From positions 2,888,227 through 2,952,226 of the forward strand of contig NZ_JAUSVL010000001.1 in the NCBI RefSeq assembly GCF_030814695.1: 64,000 nucleotides of DNA, in the 5' to 3' direction. Shown one piece after another: positions 1 through 8,552 of the stretch. Origin of the DNA: Oligosphaera ethanolica (GTDB lineage Bacteria > Verrucomicrobiota > Lentisphaeria > Oligosphaerales > Oligosphaeraceae). Numbering within the stretch: the first letter of the stretch is position 1; every line of letters starts with the position of its first letter. The notes beneath the pieces are model-generated. The model saw nothing but the letters and a program-made list of their open reading frames with translations, searched no databases and had not been told where the DNA came from. Position numbers and translations under genes: made by a program.

Positions 1-204
1 GAAGGGACCGGGACCGGTGGGGGTGAATGCCACGCGGGATTTGTTGCCGTAAAGACTGAAGAATTCGGTTTCCATATTGCCACTGCCGCTCCATTGGTGG
101 GTTTGCAGCCAGCGGTACTTGTTCACTTGGGCAAAAGCGCTGCTGATGCTCAGGGAGAGGACGGCAAGGAATATGAGTGTCGATGGGATCTTGGCGCTGT
201 GCAT
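1..204 (-). CDS. Secreted or periplasmic protein, 3'-truncated by window edge
   Basis: The minus-strand frame opens with ATG at 204 and runs 68 codons to the window edge without a stop. Residues 1-25 form a clear Sec signal peptide: a basic start, a hydrophobic core ending LSLSISSAFA, and a likely cleavage before Q26. The mature part begins VNKYRWLQTHQWSG and is rich in aromatic and polar residues. An AAAGGAA ribosome binding site lies 7 bases upstream of the ATG. I do not recognise a family from this fragment. It is the last visible gene of the minus-strand run that includes the UvrD helicase, only 22 bp downstream of that gene's stop. Confidence 0.65.
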   Translation of the reverse strand, partial: MHSAKIPSTLIFLAVLSLSISSAFAQVNKYRWLQTHQWSGSGNMETEFFSLYGNKSRVAFTPTGPGPF

Positions 205-226
205 GAGTTCGTTCCTTTATTTGCTG

Positions 227-2212
227 TTAAGATGAATAGCCAAAGTGATTCGCGCCTCGCCGGTGGTTGGGTGGTGCCTGGCGATGCTTGAAGATTTGCT
301 GTTGAACGACTTCCTCGGGCAGTTCGGCCAGGAATCGGCTGGGTTCGCGCTGGTCGGAGCCGGTCCAGGTGAAGCGTCCGCGGGCAAAGAGAACCGTAAC
401 TTCTGCTTTGGCGCGTGTCAACCCGACGTAGAAGAGACGGCGTTCCTCCTCGATGCCATTGGCGGTGTTGACGCTGTGCTGGTGGGGGAGGTAGCCCTCT
501 TCGACGCCGGTGATGAAGACGAAGGGGAACTCGAGCCCCTTAGCGCAGTGGAGAGTCATGAGCGAGACGTAGTCGGCTTCGCTGTCATAGGTATCGAGGT
601 CAGAGATGAGCGAGACTTCCTGAAGGTAGTCAATGAGGGTGCAGTCGCCGTGGTTGGTGACGAAGCTCTTGACCTGGGCCAGGAGCTCGTGGATGTTTTC
701 GACGCGGTCGTCGGCGTTGTCGTCCTTAGCGATGATATTTTGCATGAGTCCCGAGTGCTCGAGGACGGCAGCGATGACCTCGTCGACGGGCTGGTCGGGG
801 AGGGCGCGCAGCGCGCGGCACCACTGGCAGAAGTGCTGCGCCCAAGCAGGATTTTTGCCGAAGAGCGCGGCGAAGTCGTCACGGCAGAGCAAATCGAATA
901 CGGGCATAGCATGTTGTTCGGCGGTGGCGACGAGGGCGGCGAGGTTTTTGGGGCCGACGCCGCAATTCAGGCAGGTGACGACGCGCTGGAGTGACACCAG
1001 ATCTGCCGGGTTGCATTTGAGGCGGAGGAAGGCCAGGAGATCTTTGATTTCCTTGCGGTCGTAGAAGCGAAGATTGCCGACGACCTGGTAGGGAATGCCC
1101 ATGCGCATAAAGCCATCTTCGAGACTGCGCGACTGGCCGTTGGTGCGATAGAATACGGCCATGTCGCGCAGGGAATGGCCTTCCGTACACAGCTCGCTGA
1201 TGCGGCGGCAGAGCCACAGCGCCTCGCTGGCTTCGTCAGGAACGGAGATGACGCGGATCGGGCTGCCAATTTCGTTTTCGGTGAAGAGATCTTTATCGAG
1301 CCGGAAGGCATTCTGGTGGATGAGTTCATTGGCGGCGTGGATGATGCATTGGGTCGAGCGGTAATTTTGTTCGAGGCGGACGATTCTGGCATCAGGGAAA
1401 TCGGAGGTGAAGTTCATGATATTCGTGTAATCAGCTCCTCGCCAGGAGTATATGCTTTGGTCTGGGTCGCCGGTGGCGTGGACGTTTTGTTCTTCGCCGC
1501 AGAGGAGTTTCATGAGGTCGTATTGCAGGTGGTTGGTGTCTTGATATTCGTCAATGAGTAGGTATTTGAAGCGCGTCTGGTACATTTCGCGGACGATGGG
1601 GTACTCGCTGAGGATTTTGGCGGTGAGGAGTAGCAGGTCGTCGAAGTCGACCGCATTTTGCTGGCGGAGGCGGGTTTCGTAGGCGATGGCGACTTTTTCG
1701 TAGGTATCGGCGTCATAGCGGCACTGGTTGTGGATGTACTCCACGATATCCTGTCGCTGGGTTTTGGCGCGGCTGATGACTTGGGCGACATCGTTGGGGC
1801 TGCAGTCGCTGCTGCGCAGATTAAGGTCTTTGAGACAGTGTTTGAGGAGGGTGTTTTGGTCGCTGCTGTCGTAGATGGTGTATTGGCGGTTGCGGCCGTC
1901 CTTGAGGCGTTCGATGTCCTGCCTGAGGAAGCGCGCGCAGCAGCTGTGGAAAGTGCCGACGTTGCGGGGGGCGATGCCGACCAGAGTGGCGACGCGTTCC
2001 TTCATTTCGTTGGCGGCCTTGTTGGTAAAGGTCATGGCCAGGATTTGATCGGGGCGAGTGCCTTGGGCGATGAGATAAGCGATGCGGCGGGTGACCACGC
2101 GGGTTTTACCCGAGCCGGCTCCGGCGACGACCAGCATGGGGCCCTGGCGGTGGGTTACGGCTTCAAGCTGAGCGTCGGTCAAGTCGCGGAGAATATCGGC
2201 AGAGATGGTCAT
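227..2212 (-). CDS. uvrD: UvrD/Rep/PcrA-family ATP-dependent DNA helicase
   Basis: Superfamily 1A 3'-5' DNA helicase, about 661 residues, slightly shorter than the usual 720-770. Visible motifs in order are Walker A GAGSGKT (31-37), the motif Ia region AMTFTNKAANEMKERV, motif II DEYQDTNHLQYDL, motif III GDPDQSIYSWRGAD, motif IV QNYRST, motif V LHCAKGLEFPFVF and motif VI ERRLFYVGLTRAK. The family unwinds DNA in nucleotide excision and mismatch repair and strips proteins from DNA. The start MTISADIL was preferred because the helicase fold begins there and a GGGAG lies upstream, though at a long spacing. An in-frame ATG 51 bp further upstream has no clear ribosome binding site. Whether it is UvrD or PcrA cannot be told from the sequence. 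Confidence 0.95.
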   Translation of the reverse strand: MTISADILRDLTDAQLEAVTHRQGPMLVVAGAGSGKTRVVTRRIAYLIAQGTRPDQILAMTFTNKAANEMKERVATLVGIAPRNVGTFHSCCARFLRQDIERLKDGRNRQYTIYDSSDQNTLLKHCLKDLNLRSSDCSPNDVAQVISRAKTQRQDIVEYIHNQCRYDADTYEKVAIAYETRLRQQNAVDFDDLLLLTAKILSEYPIVREMYQTRFKYLLIDEYQDTNHLQYDLMKLLCGEEQNVHATGDPDQSIYSWRGADYTNIMNFTSDFPDARIVRLEQNYRSTQCIIHAANELIHQNAFRLDKDLFTENEIGSPIRVISVPDEASEALWLCRRISELCTEGHSLRDMAVFYRTNGQSRSLEDGFMRMGIPYQVVGNLRFYDRKEIKDLLAFLRLKCNPADLVSLQRVVTCLNCGVGPKNLAALVATAEQHAMPVFDLLCRDDFAALFGKNPAWAQHFCQWCRALRALPDQPVDEVIAAVLEHSGLMQNIIAKDDNADDRVENIHELLAQVKSFVTNHGDCTLIDYLQEVSLISDLDTYDSEADYVSLMTLHCAKGLEFPFVFITGVEEGYLPHQHSVNTANGIEEERRLFYVGLTRAKAEVTVLFARGRFTWTGSDQREPSRFLAELPEEVVQQQIFKHRQAPPNHRRGANHFGYSS

Positions 2213-2347
2213 GATGGCGTGGGTATCTCCCAAAGCGGGCTGCGTAGACAAGCATCGTAACAATAATGGCGCGGGGGGCTAAAAACAACGGCGACGGTGA
2301 AAAAGTCAAGGCTGAATCGGCGTGTCGTCCAAGCTGCGGCTTGGTGG

Positions 2348-3271
2348 TTATTTGCGGCTGCAGAAGCGCGCGTGGATGACTTGCCAGCGCAGGGATGTTT
2401 CGCGGCGTTTGGCAAGCCAGTTGCGGGCGTCGTCGTCGTTGCTGATGGCGGCGAGCGCGGTGATATCCTGATCGCTGCTGCGGAAGAGGACGGGCATGGC
2501 GTTGTCGCCGGCCAGTCGCGCACAGGTCTTCAGGGCCTTGTTGAAGAGTCGGCAGTAATAGCCGTGGCGGGCAGCGAGCCAGGCAACGACGGCAGCGAGC
2601 AGGGACCAAAAGGGCCAGATGGGCAGGCCTGGCATGAATTGCGTCCGGAGAATTTGCGCCGCCAGGAGGAGAAAGGTCACGCCGAGGAAGAGGAAGGAGT
2701 CCTGCTGGCGATGGAAGAGACCGCCAAGGAGGCGCCGGAATGGGCTTTGCGCTGTTTGGTAGGCGAAGCTTTCCTCGTAGGTCGTTGAGCCCAGGCCGAT
2801 ACGGGCGACGTGGCAGAGCTCGTGTGCGAGCAGCTCCTGCCGGCGGTAGATCAGCCAGCGGTCCTTCTGCTTGAAGCTGCGACGGATTATGAAGACGGCG
2901 AAGAAATCCGGATAGAAATAGAACGCACAGCCACCGAAGAGGAGACTGAAGGACGGATCGATGAAGAAGCCGGGCACCCAGTCGATACTGAATGCGTAGA
3001 GGCGTTCACAGGTCGCTTTGACCTCGTGGAAGAAGCGCGGCGCGATCATGTCGGCCTGGTTGAGCTTGAGGCCTTCAATGTCGTAGAAGCCGTTGTGCGC
3101 CAGCGCGTCGGACATTGTCGCTATATTTTTTTGCAGGGTGCGGAGGCGGTTGACGTAGGCGGTGCGGTCTTCGTCCTTGCCGCAGAGGAAGCCGCGGGCG
3201 TCCAGTTCGGCGAGGGCGTTTGGATCGTTATTTGTGGCGGCGTTGAGGAGCTCTTCGCTGAATATGGGCAT
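2348..3271 (-). CDS. Membrane-associated protein with HExxH-like (HELCH) zinc motif
   Basis: About 307 residues. A cytosolic N-terminal half is followed by the motif ELLAHELCHVARIG, which fits the HExxH zinc-metalloprotease signature, and then an EESFAYQ segment that could carry the third zinc ligand. Downstream are two hydrophobic segments (SFLFLGVTFLLLAAQIL and WPFWSLLAAVVAWLAA) likely to span the membrane. I do not recognise a named family; a membrane-linked zincin is inferred from the motif alone. The start MPIFSEELL is chosen because it gives a sensible N terminus. Upstream in-frame ATG and TTG starts exist without good ribosome binding sites. It is transcribed toward uvrD, 135 bp away. 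Confidence 0.7.
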   Translation of the reverse strand: MPIFSEELLNAATNNDPNALAELDARGFLCGKDEDRTAYVNRLRTLQKNIATMSDALAHNGFYDIEGLKLNQADMIAPRFFHEVKATCERLYAFSIDWVPGFFIDPSFSLLFGGCAFYFYPDFFAVFIIRRSFKQKDRWLIYRRQELLAHELCHVARIGLGSTTYEESFAYQTAQSPFRRLLGGLFHRQQDSFLFLGVTFLLLAAQILRTQFMPGLPIWPFWSLLAAVVAWLAARHGYYCRLFNKALKTCARLAGDNAMPVLFRSSDQDITALAAISNDDDARNWLAKRRETSLRWQVIHARFCSRK

Positions 3272-3367
3272 GGTGAGGTCCGGGGCGAGGTGGGGGATGA
3301 ACGCAAAAGAACAATGTAGCATCAAGGAGGGAGGACTCAAAGGAGAAGGCGAAAGGTAGGCACGGGC

Positions 3368-3459
3368 GGTGTGGACGGTGTGGACGGTGTGGACGGTGTG
3401 GACGGTGTGGACGGTGTGGACGGTGTGGACGGTGTGGACGGTGTGGACGGTGTGGACGG
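3368..3459. repeat. 9-bp tandem array, 10 copies of GGTGTGGAC
   Basis: Ten uninterrupted copies of GGTGTGGAC, followed at about 3,476-3,520 by degenerate 9-mers of the form GTCCATNNN. The array fills the divergent intergenic region between the HELCH protein and the rhomboid gene (3,272-3,690). Because the period is a multiple of three it opens long spurious frames (HRP and STP repeats) on both strands. Other 9-bp-period arrays occur near 9.9, 24.5, 33.6, 38.9 and 62.9 kb. No further gene is seen in this gap. Confidence 0.95.
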
Positions 3460-3690
3460 TGGCCCCCCTTGGAGATCGTGTCCATTGAGTCCATCAAGTC
3501 CATAGTGTCCATAGCAATGCCGTTTGCCCAACCGCGCTTGCGATTTGTGTGGGTGGCTGTGTCTTTGGCTCGGGGGCGAAGGTGGAAACGGGTGGTTTTC
3601 GGTGAAACCGGTTAGTGGGTTTATATTATCAACTTACCTGCGGTGGCGTTGCGGGTTATTTTGTGCTTGTGGCGACTAATAGGAGAAGAC

Positions 3691-4674
3691 ATGTTATCGG
3701 ATCGGGATTACATGCGGCCGGGCGGGCCGCGTTATATGTCAGATGAAGGGTCCATATTGAAGCCGCTATTGTGGCTGAATGTGATTGTTTTTGTGGTTTG
3801 TCAGTTTGGCGACTTTGGGTCGCGTTTTCAGGACTTGCTGGTCTTGCATCCGTGGTACATTCGCCATGGCGAGATATGGCGTCTGGGCTCTTACATGTTT
3901 GCGCACGGCGGGCTATTTCACATCCTGTTCAACATGTGGGGGCTGTATTTATTTGGTCAGTTGGTGGAGCGGGCGCTGGGGCCGCGGCGGTTTTTGAATC
4001 TGTATTTATGCAGCGGGTTGCTTGGGGGGCTGGCGTGGATGGCCGCGAACTGGTCCGGCGAATTTTACGCCAAATGCCTGTTGAACAATGGCTACATCAC
4101 CCGCATGCTGGGGCCGGTGACCGCCAACGAGCTGGGGGCGATTCTCCGTGAGGCTGATTTGACGGTGTATTCCGTCACCGGCGGTGTGGTCGGCGCCAGT
4201 GGGGCGGTGTTTGGGGTGATGGTGGCGGCGGCGATGACTTTTCCCAATGTGCAGATGGCGCTCTTGTTTCCGCCGGTGGTGATGAAGCTGCGGACCATGG
4301 TGATCTGCTATGCGGTGATTGAGGTCTGGCAGTCTTTCGATCAGAGCAGTTCCGTTGCGCATCTGGCCCATCTTGGCGGTGCTTTGGGCGGCTTTCTTTA
4401 CATGCGTCGCCTGAGTCAGGGTGGTAGCAGGGGGCTGTGGCCGTCGCTGACGGCATGGCTGGGTAGGCTGCGCCGGCGCTGGCGCGCCAGGGGCTTCAAG
4501 GTGATTCCCGGCGGTGCCAGTGGTGTCGGCGATAGCAGCGTTCCCTATAGCGCGGCTGCGGTTGATCGCGTACTGGATAAGCTGTCGCGGGAAGGCTATG
4601 GCGCCTTGAATGACGAGGAGCAAGAAATCCTGCGTGCTGCTAGCGAACAGCTGAAAAACCGTCGTAGTCGCTAG
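3691..4674 (+). CDS. Rhomboid-family intramembrane serine protease
   Basis: About 327 residues with six or more hydrophobic segments. The family's HxxxHxxxN motif is present in HGGLFHILFNMWGLYLFG, the nucleophile serine in VGASGAVFGV (GxSG) and the catalytic histidine in HLAHLGGALGG, so the Ser-His dyad is intact. Rhomboids cleave transmembrane substrates within the bilayer. The C terminus is a soluble tail of about 90 residues with an arginine-rich stretch and a predicted helix (VDRVLDKLSREGYGALNDEEQEIL), a known tail style in this family. The start at 3691 is set by AGGAG 6 bases upstream; an in-frame start at 3643 lacks one. A TATATTATC sequence near 3,630 could be a -10 box, with no clear -35. 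Confidence 0.92.
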   Translation: MLSDRDYMRPGGPRYMSDEGSILKPLLWLNVIVFVVCQFGDFGSRFQDLLVLHPWYIRHGEIWRLGSYMFAHGGLFHILFNMWGLYLFGQLVERALGPRRFLNLYLCSGLLGGLAWMAANWSGEFYAKCLLNNGYITRMLGPVTANELGAILREADLTVYSVTGGVVGASGAVFGVMVAAAMTFPNVQMALLFPPVVMKLRTMVICYAVIEVWQSFDQSSSVAHLAHLGGALGGFLYMRRLSQGGSRGLWPSLTAWLGRLRRRWRARGFKVIPGGASGVGDSSVPYSAAAVDRVLDKLSREGYGALNDEEQEILRAASEQLKNRRSR

Positions 4675-4850
4675 GGCTTGGCGGGTGCCCGGTCGCGAGC
4701 GGTTCGGCCAGGGTCCGGAAAGTCTCTGGAGCCGTCGCGATTTTGATAGGTTATATTAGTGTAGCGTTACATTGACTGCGCAGCGTGGCTGCACGTGGCG
4801 TCGGCAATGGCGCGAAGACGATACGAAAGCAAGCAAAAGGCCTTGATGAC

Positions 4851-5309
4851 ATGAAGACAGCCTGGCGCATATTAGTCTTGAATGGTCCAAATCTGCAATT
4901 GCTGGGCCGGCGCGAGCCTGGTGTGTATGGCAGTGCGGGTTTGGCCGATGTCGAGGCACGTCTGGCGGCAGTGGCGGTCGAGATGGGTCTTGAGTTGACG
5001 TGTCGCCAAAGCAACCACGAGGGCATGTTGCTGGACTGGATTGGGGGGGTGCCGGGGCATTTTGACGGCCTGGTGATCAACGCGGGCGCCTATACCCACA
5101 GCAGCATAGCGCTACGTGATGCCATAGCGGGAGTGAAGGTGCCGGCATGCGAGGTCCACATCAGCAATGTTTTTGCGCGGGAATCTTTTCGGCATGTCTC
5201 GTATTTGTCGGCAGTCTGCGTCGGTCAGATGTGTGGATTTGGCACCGACACCTATGAGTGGGGGCTGCGGGCATTGGTCCGTTGGCTGGACACCCACGTA
5301 ACGAAGTAA
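4851..5309 (+). CDS. aroQ: 3-dehydroquinate dehydratase, type II
   Basis: A cytosolic enzyme of the shikimate pathway converting 3-dehydroquinate to 3-dehydroshikimate. At 152 residues it matches the compact type II family. Family motifs are VLNGPNLQLLGRREPGVYG with the active-site Arg and Tyr, SNHEGMLLDWI, INAGAYTHSSIALRDAI and EVHISNVFARESFRH, the last carrying the catalytic histidine. The start MKTAWRILVLNGPN fits the family; a 22-residue extension from an in-frame ATG at 4785 is unlikely. It leads an aroQ-accB-accC run with a 15-bp gap to accB, an order common in bacteria. Confidence 0.96.
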   Translation: MKTAWRILVLNGPNLQLLGRREPGVYGSAGLADVEARLAAVAVEMGLELTCRQSNHEGMLLDWIGGVPGHFDGLVINAGAYTHSSIALRDAIAGVKVPACEVHISNVFARESFRHVSYLSAVCVGQMCGFGTDTYEWGLRALVRWLDTHVTK

Positions 5310-5324
5310 GGAGAAAAGAAGAAC

Positions 5325-5792
5325 ATGGATGTTAAAACGATATCGCGTTTGGCCGAAGTCATGACCCAGCACCAGCTGAGCGAGCTTGAAGTCGATGACG
5401 GCCAAGTGAAGCTGCGTCTGGCTCGGCAGTGCGCGTCGGCGATGGCGGTGACGGCAGAGGCTGCTGCGGCGCACGCCAGCAAGGAAAGCGCGGCAGCGAA
5501 GGCCAGTGCGGCCGCTGCTGAGACGGCGGCGGCGGATGCGGCGGCGGCCAAGCCGGTGGTGATCAGTTCGCCGCTGGTGGGTACGTTTTATTCGGCGCCG
5601 ACGCCGGAAGCCGCGCATTTTGTGAGCGTGGGCAGCGTGGTTGGCCCTGATACCGTGGTGTGCATTGTCGAGGCCATGAAAGTCATGAATGAAATCAAGG
5701 CGGAGAAGAGCGGCACGATCACGAAAGTGCTGGTGAGCAATGGCGCGGCGGTTGAGTATGGCCAGCCGCTGTTTGAAATTAGTGTTGGCTGA
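5325..5792 (+). CDS. accB: Biotin carboxyl carrier protein of acetyl-CoA carboxylase
   Basis: 155 residues. The N-terminal region ([20 protein letters not shown]) is typical of AccB, followed by an Ala-rich flexible linker (about residues 45-80). The C-terminal biotinyl domain has the biotinylation motif EAMKVMNE with the target lysine at K119. It carries biotin between the carboxylase (AccC) and carboxyltransferase sites in fatty acid synthesis. A strong AAGGAG lies 11 bases upstream. It sits 15 bp after aroQ and 14 bp before accC, so co-transcription and a stoichiometric complex with AccC are expected. Confidence 0.96.
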   Translation: MDVKTISRLAEVMTQHQLSELEVDDGQVKLRLARQCASAMAVTAEAAAAHASKESAAAKASAAAAETAAADAAAAKPVVISSPLVGTFYSAPTPEAAHFVSVGSVVGPDTVVCIVEAMKVMNEIKAEKSGTITKVLVSNGAAVEYGQPLFEISVG

Positions 5793-5806
5793 CAGGAGTG
5801 AGGCAC

Positions 5807-7171
5807 ATGGCCCCAAAGATATTGATAGCAAATCGGGGGGAGATTGCCTTACGGGTAGTTCGCGCCTGCCGCGAACTGGGGATAGCGAGTGTGGTAGTGT
5901 ATTCCGAAGCCGACCGCGATTCGTTGGCGGTGCAGCTGGCCGACGAGGCGGTGTGCATTGGTCCGGCGCCGGCGGTGGAGAGTTATTTGAAGATCGACCG
6001 GATCATCGCTGCTGCCGAGTTGGTTGGAGCGACGGCGATACATCCTGGATATGGTTTCATGTCCGAGAACGCGCATTTTGCCGAGATTTGCGAGAAGTGC
6101 AATTTGACCTTCATTGGTCCATCACCGGCGGCGATTCGGGCGATGGGCAACAAGACGGCGGCGCGTGAGCGGATGAAAGCGGCGGGAGTGCCGGTGACGC
6201 CTGGCAGTGACGGTCCGGTGCGCGAGATCAGCGAGGCGATCCGCTGGGCGTCCGAAGTGGGCTACCCGGTGCTGTTGAAGGCATCGGCCGGCGGCGGTGG
6301 CAAGGGCATGCGGCTCGTGCTGAAAGAGTCGGACATGATCAACAATTTCTACGCGGCGCAGCATGAAGCGGAGCAGGCCTTTTCGTCGGGTGAATTGTAT
6401 TTGGAGAAGTACTTGGCGAATCCGCGGCACGTGGAAGTGCAGATCATCGCGGACCGGCACGGGAATGTCGTGCAGCTGGGTGAGCGCGACTGCAGTTTGC
6501 AGCGTCGGCATCAGAAGCTGATAGAAGAGTCGCCCTGTCCGGTGCTGGATGATGAAACCCGTCGAGCGATGGGCGCGGCGGCAGTTGCGGCAGCGCGGTC
6601 CGTGCAGTATTCGAGTGTTGGGACGATTGAATTTCTGCTGGATGAGGACGGCAGTTTTTATTTCATGGAGATGAACACCCGCATTCAGGTGGAACATCCG
6701 GTGACCGAGTTGGTCACAGGCATAGATTTGGTTCAGGAGCAGATACGCGTCGGGCTTGGTGAGCGGTTGAGTTTCACCCAGGAGGACGTGACGATGCGTG
6801 GGCATGCCATTGAAGTGCGGATCAACGCCGAGGATGCGAAACGGAATTTTGCGCCCTGCCCGGGGAAGGTTGAGTTCTTTCTGGCCCCTGGTGGTCCTGG
6901 GGTTCGTTTGGACAGTCATCTGTATTCGGGCTATCGGGTGCCGTCGCACTACGACAGTTTGCTCGGCAAGTTGATTGTGTGGGCGCCGGACCGCCAGCAG
7001 GCGATCACCCGTTGCCGGCGGGCCTTGCAGGAGTTGATGGTGGTTGGGGTACCGACGACGGCGGCTTTCGCCGACGAGCTGTTGGCCACGGAGGCATTCC
7101 GCGATGGCCGTTATGCGACGAAGTTTGTGGAAAACTACATCGCCCAGGGCGGTGAATCCCTGCCTCTCTAG
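5807..7171 (+). CDS. accC: Acetyl-CoA carboxylase, biotin carboxylase subunit
   Basis: 454 residues, the normal length. It catalyses ATP-dependent carboxylation of biotin on AccB. Visible parts are the N-terminal domain KILIANRGEIALRV, the ATP-grasp glycine loop ASAGGGGKGMRLV, the QRRHQKLIEESPCP segment, the catalytic EMNTRIQVEHPVTE and the C-terminal GHAIEVRINAED. The ATG at 5807 has AGGAG 9 bases upstream; an in-frame GTG at 5798 directly follows that site and is unlikely. No carboxyltransferase genes are visible in the window. Confidence 0.97.
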   Translation: MAPKILIANRGEIALRVVRACRELGIASVVVYSEADRDSLAVQLADEAVCIGPAPAVESYLKIDRIIAAAELVGATAIHPGYGFMSENAHFAEICEKCNLTFIGPSPAAIRAMGNKTAARERMKAAGVPVTPGSDGPVREISEAIRWASEVGYPVLLKASAGGGGKGMRLVLKESDMINNFYAAQHEAEQAFSSGELYLEKYLANPRHVEVQIIADRHGNVVQLGERDCSLQRRHQKLIEESPCPVLDDETRRAMGAAAVAAARSVQYSSVGTIEFLLDEDGSFYFMEMNTRIQVEHPVTELVTGIDLVQEQIRVGLGERLSFTQEDVTMRGHAIEVRINAEDAKRNFAPCPGKVEFFLAPGGPGVRLDSHLYSGYRVPSHYDSLLGKLIVWAPDRQQAITRCRRALQELMVVGVPTTAAFADELLATEAFRDGRYATKFVENYIAQGGESLPL

Positions 7172-7192
7172 GGCGAATGGGCGTGCCGGCTG

Positions 7193-7220
7193 TTGACAAT
7201 GGCGATGGACGGGTTACATG
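7193..7220 (+). promoter_or_regulatory. Possible sigma70 promoter upstream of the Asp23-like gene
   Basis: A perfect TTGACA (7193-7198) is followed after 16 bp by TACATG, a poor -10. It lies in the 166-bp gap between accC and the Asp23-family gene, which contains no other feature I can support. The weak -10 keeps this tentative. Confidence 0.28.
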
Positions 7221-7337
7221 TAAAGAGTGGTGTCAGCCTGAAATAAACGACAATGCACTAGTCGCCGTGACGTTTCGGACCGCAGTTGAGGGAGGGTTCG
7301 GAGCGGGCCGGCGGCCATCATCAGAAGGAGAAAGGCC

Positions 7338-7811
7338 ATGAGTCCAGAAAAAACCAAGCCCGAGCACAGCAGCCTGCAAGTTATCGACATCAGCCCGAAC
7401 GATCAGAGTCAGGGCGGGCATATTCACATCACGAACAACGTTCTGGGAGCGATTGTCCGTCGCTACGCATTGAGTATCGACGGAGTGGTGCGTTTTCCGA
7501 GTCAGGGCATTATGGACAGCCTGGCTGACATACTGAGCAAGCGGAACTACGAGCGGAACATTCTGATTGAGCCGACTGGTGAGAATGATGGCGGGACGAC
7601 CATTACCCTGTCGTTGATTCTGCGTTTTGGCGTTTCCGTGCCGGATGTGGCCTCGGCAGTGCAGAAGATCGTTGCCGAGAAGATTGAGGAGTTGACGAGT
7701 TGCACTGTTAGCAGTGTCAATGTGAACATTGTGGATTTGGAAGAAGTCGAGGACGGCGAAGCGGTTTCCGAGGCGGCTAGCGCCAAGACGTTCAGCGCTC
7801 TGCAGTCCTAA
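7338..7811 (+). CDS. Asp23/Gls24 family envelope stress-response protein
   Basis: 157 residues. The family pattern shows in HIHITNNVLGAIVRRYALSI, the centre VVRFPS and the C-terminal LSLILRFGVSVPDVASAVQKIVAEKIEEL leading into VSSVNVNIVDL. Members are small cytosolic proteins, often tethered to the membrane by AmaP-like partners and linked to cell-envelope stress. GAAGGAG is well placed upstream. The next gene, 50 bp downstream, is a single-TM protein with a related fold, so the two probably form a soluble/membrane pair. An acidic tail (DLEEVEDGE) ends the protein. Confidence 0.85.
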   Translation: MSPEKTKPEHSSLQVIDISPNDQSQGGHIHITNNVLGAIVRRYALSIDGVVRFPSQGIMDSLADILSKRNYERNILIEPTGENDGGTTITLSLILRFGVSVPDVASAVQKIVAEKIEELTSCTVSSVNVNIVDLEEVEDGEAVSEAASAKTFSALQS

Positions 7812-7861
7812 GCGAAGCTTGGTATGTACTGATTGGCGCCGTTGGCGCCCCGGAGGTCTAT

Positions 7862-8380
7862 ATGGACGGCTATTGGTTCGACGGGTTGTGTACGGCTGCG
7901 AGCAGCGAAGGCTTCTGGTACGGCGCGGCAGTCGGGTTTATCCTTGCCTTTTTGTTGTGGTGCCTGGCGAAGTTGATGTTCTGTCGTCGTAGTGGCTGCC
8001 AGTCGGTGCGGGTGGCGGATACGGAGGGCGGCAGTTTTGTGATTACCGCGCAAGCGGTGAAGTCTTTTGTGCAGTGGGTCGCGGCGGATTATCCCGAGCT
8101 GGATTTGCGTCTGACCAAGATCAAGACGCTGCGCGAAGGCATGGCGTTGGAGATCGTGTTCAACGTCGTCCCCGGTGCCGAGTTGGCGGAGATTCGGCAG
8201 CAGTTTCGCGAACGGCTGTTCAAGGAGATTGAGAAGCGCCTGGGCATAGTTGACCAAGTCAAGCAGATCAACATTGAAGTCGATGGTTACGATGCCCGGG
8301 TCGACCGGATAGCGAAGCATAATCGCGGCGTTAAGGGTACGGATTCCCGGCGTGATGATGACAGTCTGATCGACGCCTGA
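7862..8380 (+). CDS. Single-TM protein, possible alkaline-shock membrane anchor (AmaP-like)
   Basis: 172 residues. One N-terminal transmembrane segment (GAAVGFILAFLLWCLAKLMF) is followed by a cytosolic domain with VITAQAVKSFVQWV, LDLRLTKIKTLREGMALEIVFNVVPGAELAEIRQQF and a final strand IVDQVKQINIEVDGYD. The strand-helix-strand order resembles the Asp23/AmaP pairing seen in the gene before it. GGAGG lies 6 bases upstream of the ATG. The AmaP-like role is inferred from topology and context; similarity by eye is weak. A hairpin terminator follows about 95 bp after the stop. Confidence 0.65.
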   Translation: MDGYWFDGLCTAASSEGFWYGAAVGFILAFLLWCLAKLMFCRRSGCQSVRVADTEGGSFVITAQAVKSFVQWVAADYPELDLRLTKIKTLREGMALEIVFNVVPGAELAEIRQQFRERLFKEIEKRLGIVDQVKQINIEVDGYDARVDRIAKHNRGVKGTDSRRDDDSLIDA

Positions 8381-8473
8381 CGACGCGGTCATTGGTCACT
8401 GCACGGGCGGCGCGTTGGGCTGACTAAGCGCAGCCACGGGAATAGCAGTCCAGGAATTACCCATTGCGAACAC

Positions 8474-8509
8474 AAGAGCCGGCCCGGTTGCTGTACCGGG
8501 CCGGCTCTT
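8474..8509. terminator. Hairpin between convergent genes, likely bidirectional terminator
   Basis: A perfect 14-bp stem AAGAGCCGGCCCGG / CCGGGCCGGCTCTT encloses an 8-base loop. It sits between the convergent AmaP-like and HTH-PTS genes. The 3' flank on plus is T-rich but interrupted (tatcatatcggtttt), so intrinsic termination is likely but imperfect. Confidence 0.65.
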
Positions 8510-8552
8510 ATCATATCGGTTTTATGCTCAGCTGTTGTTGCTCGCTGGCTTC

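Noticed and set aside
3228..3512. Minus-strand frame encoding HRP repeats
   Set aside because: It is the translation of the GGTGTGGAC array; a 9-bp period keeps all frames open. No ribosome binding site or domain.
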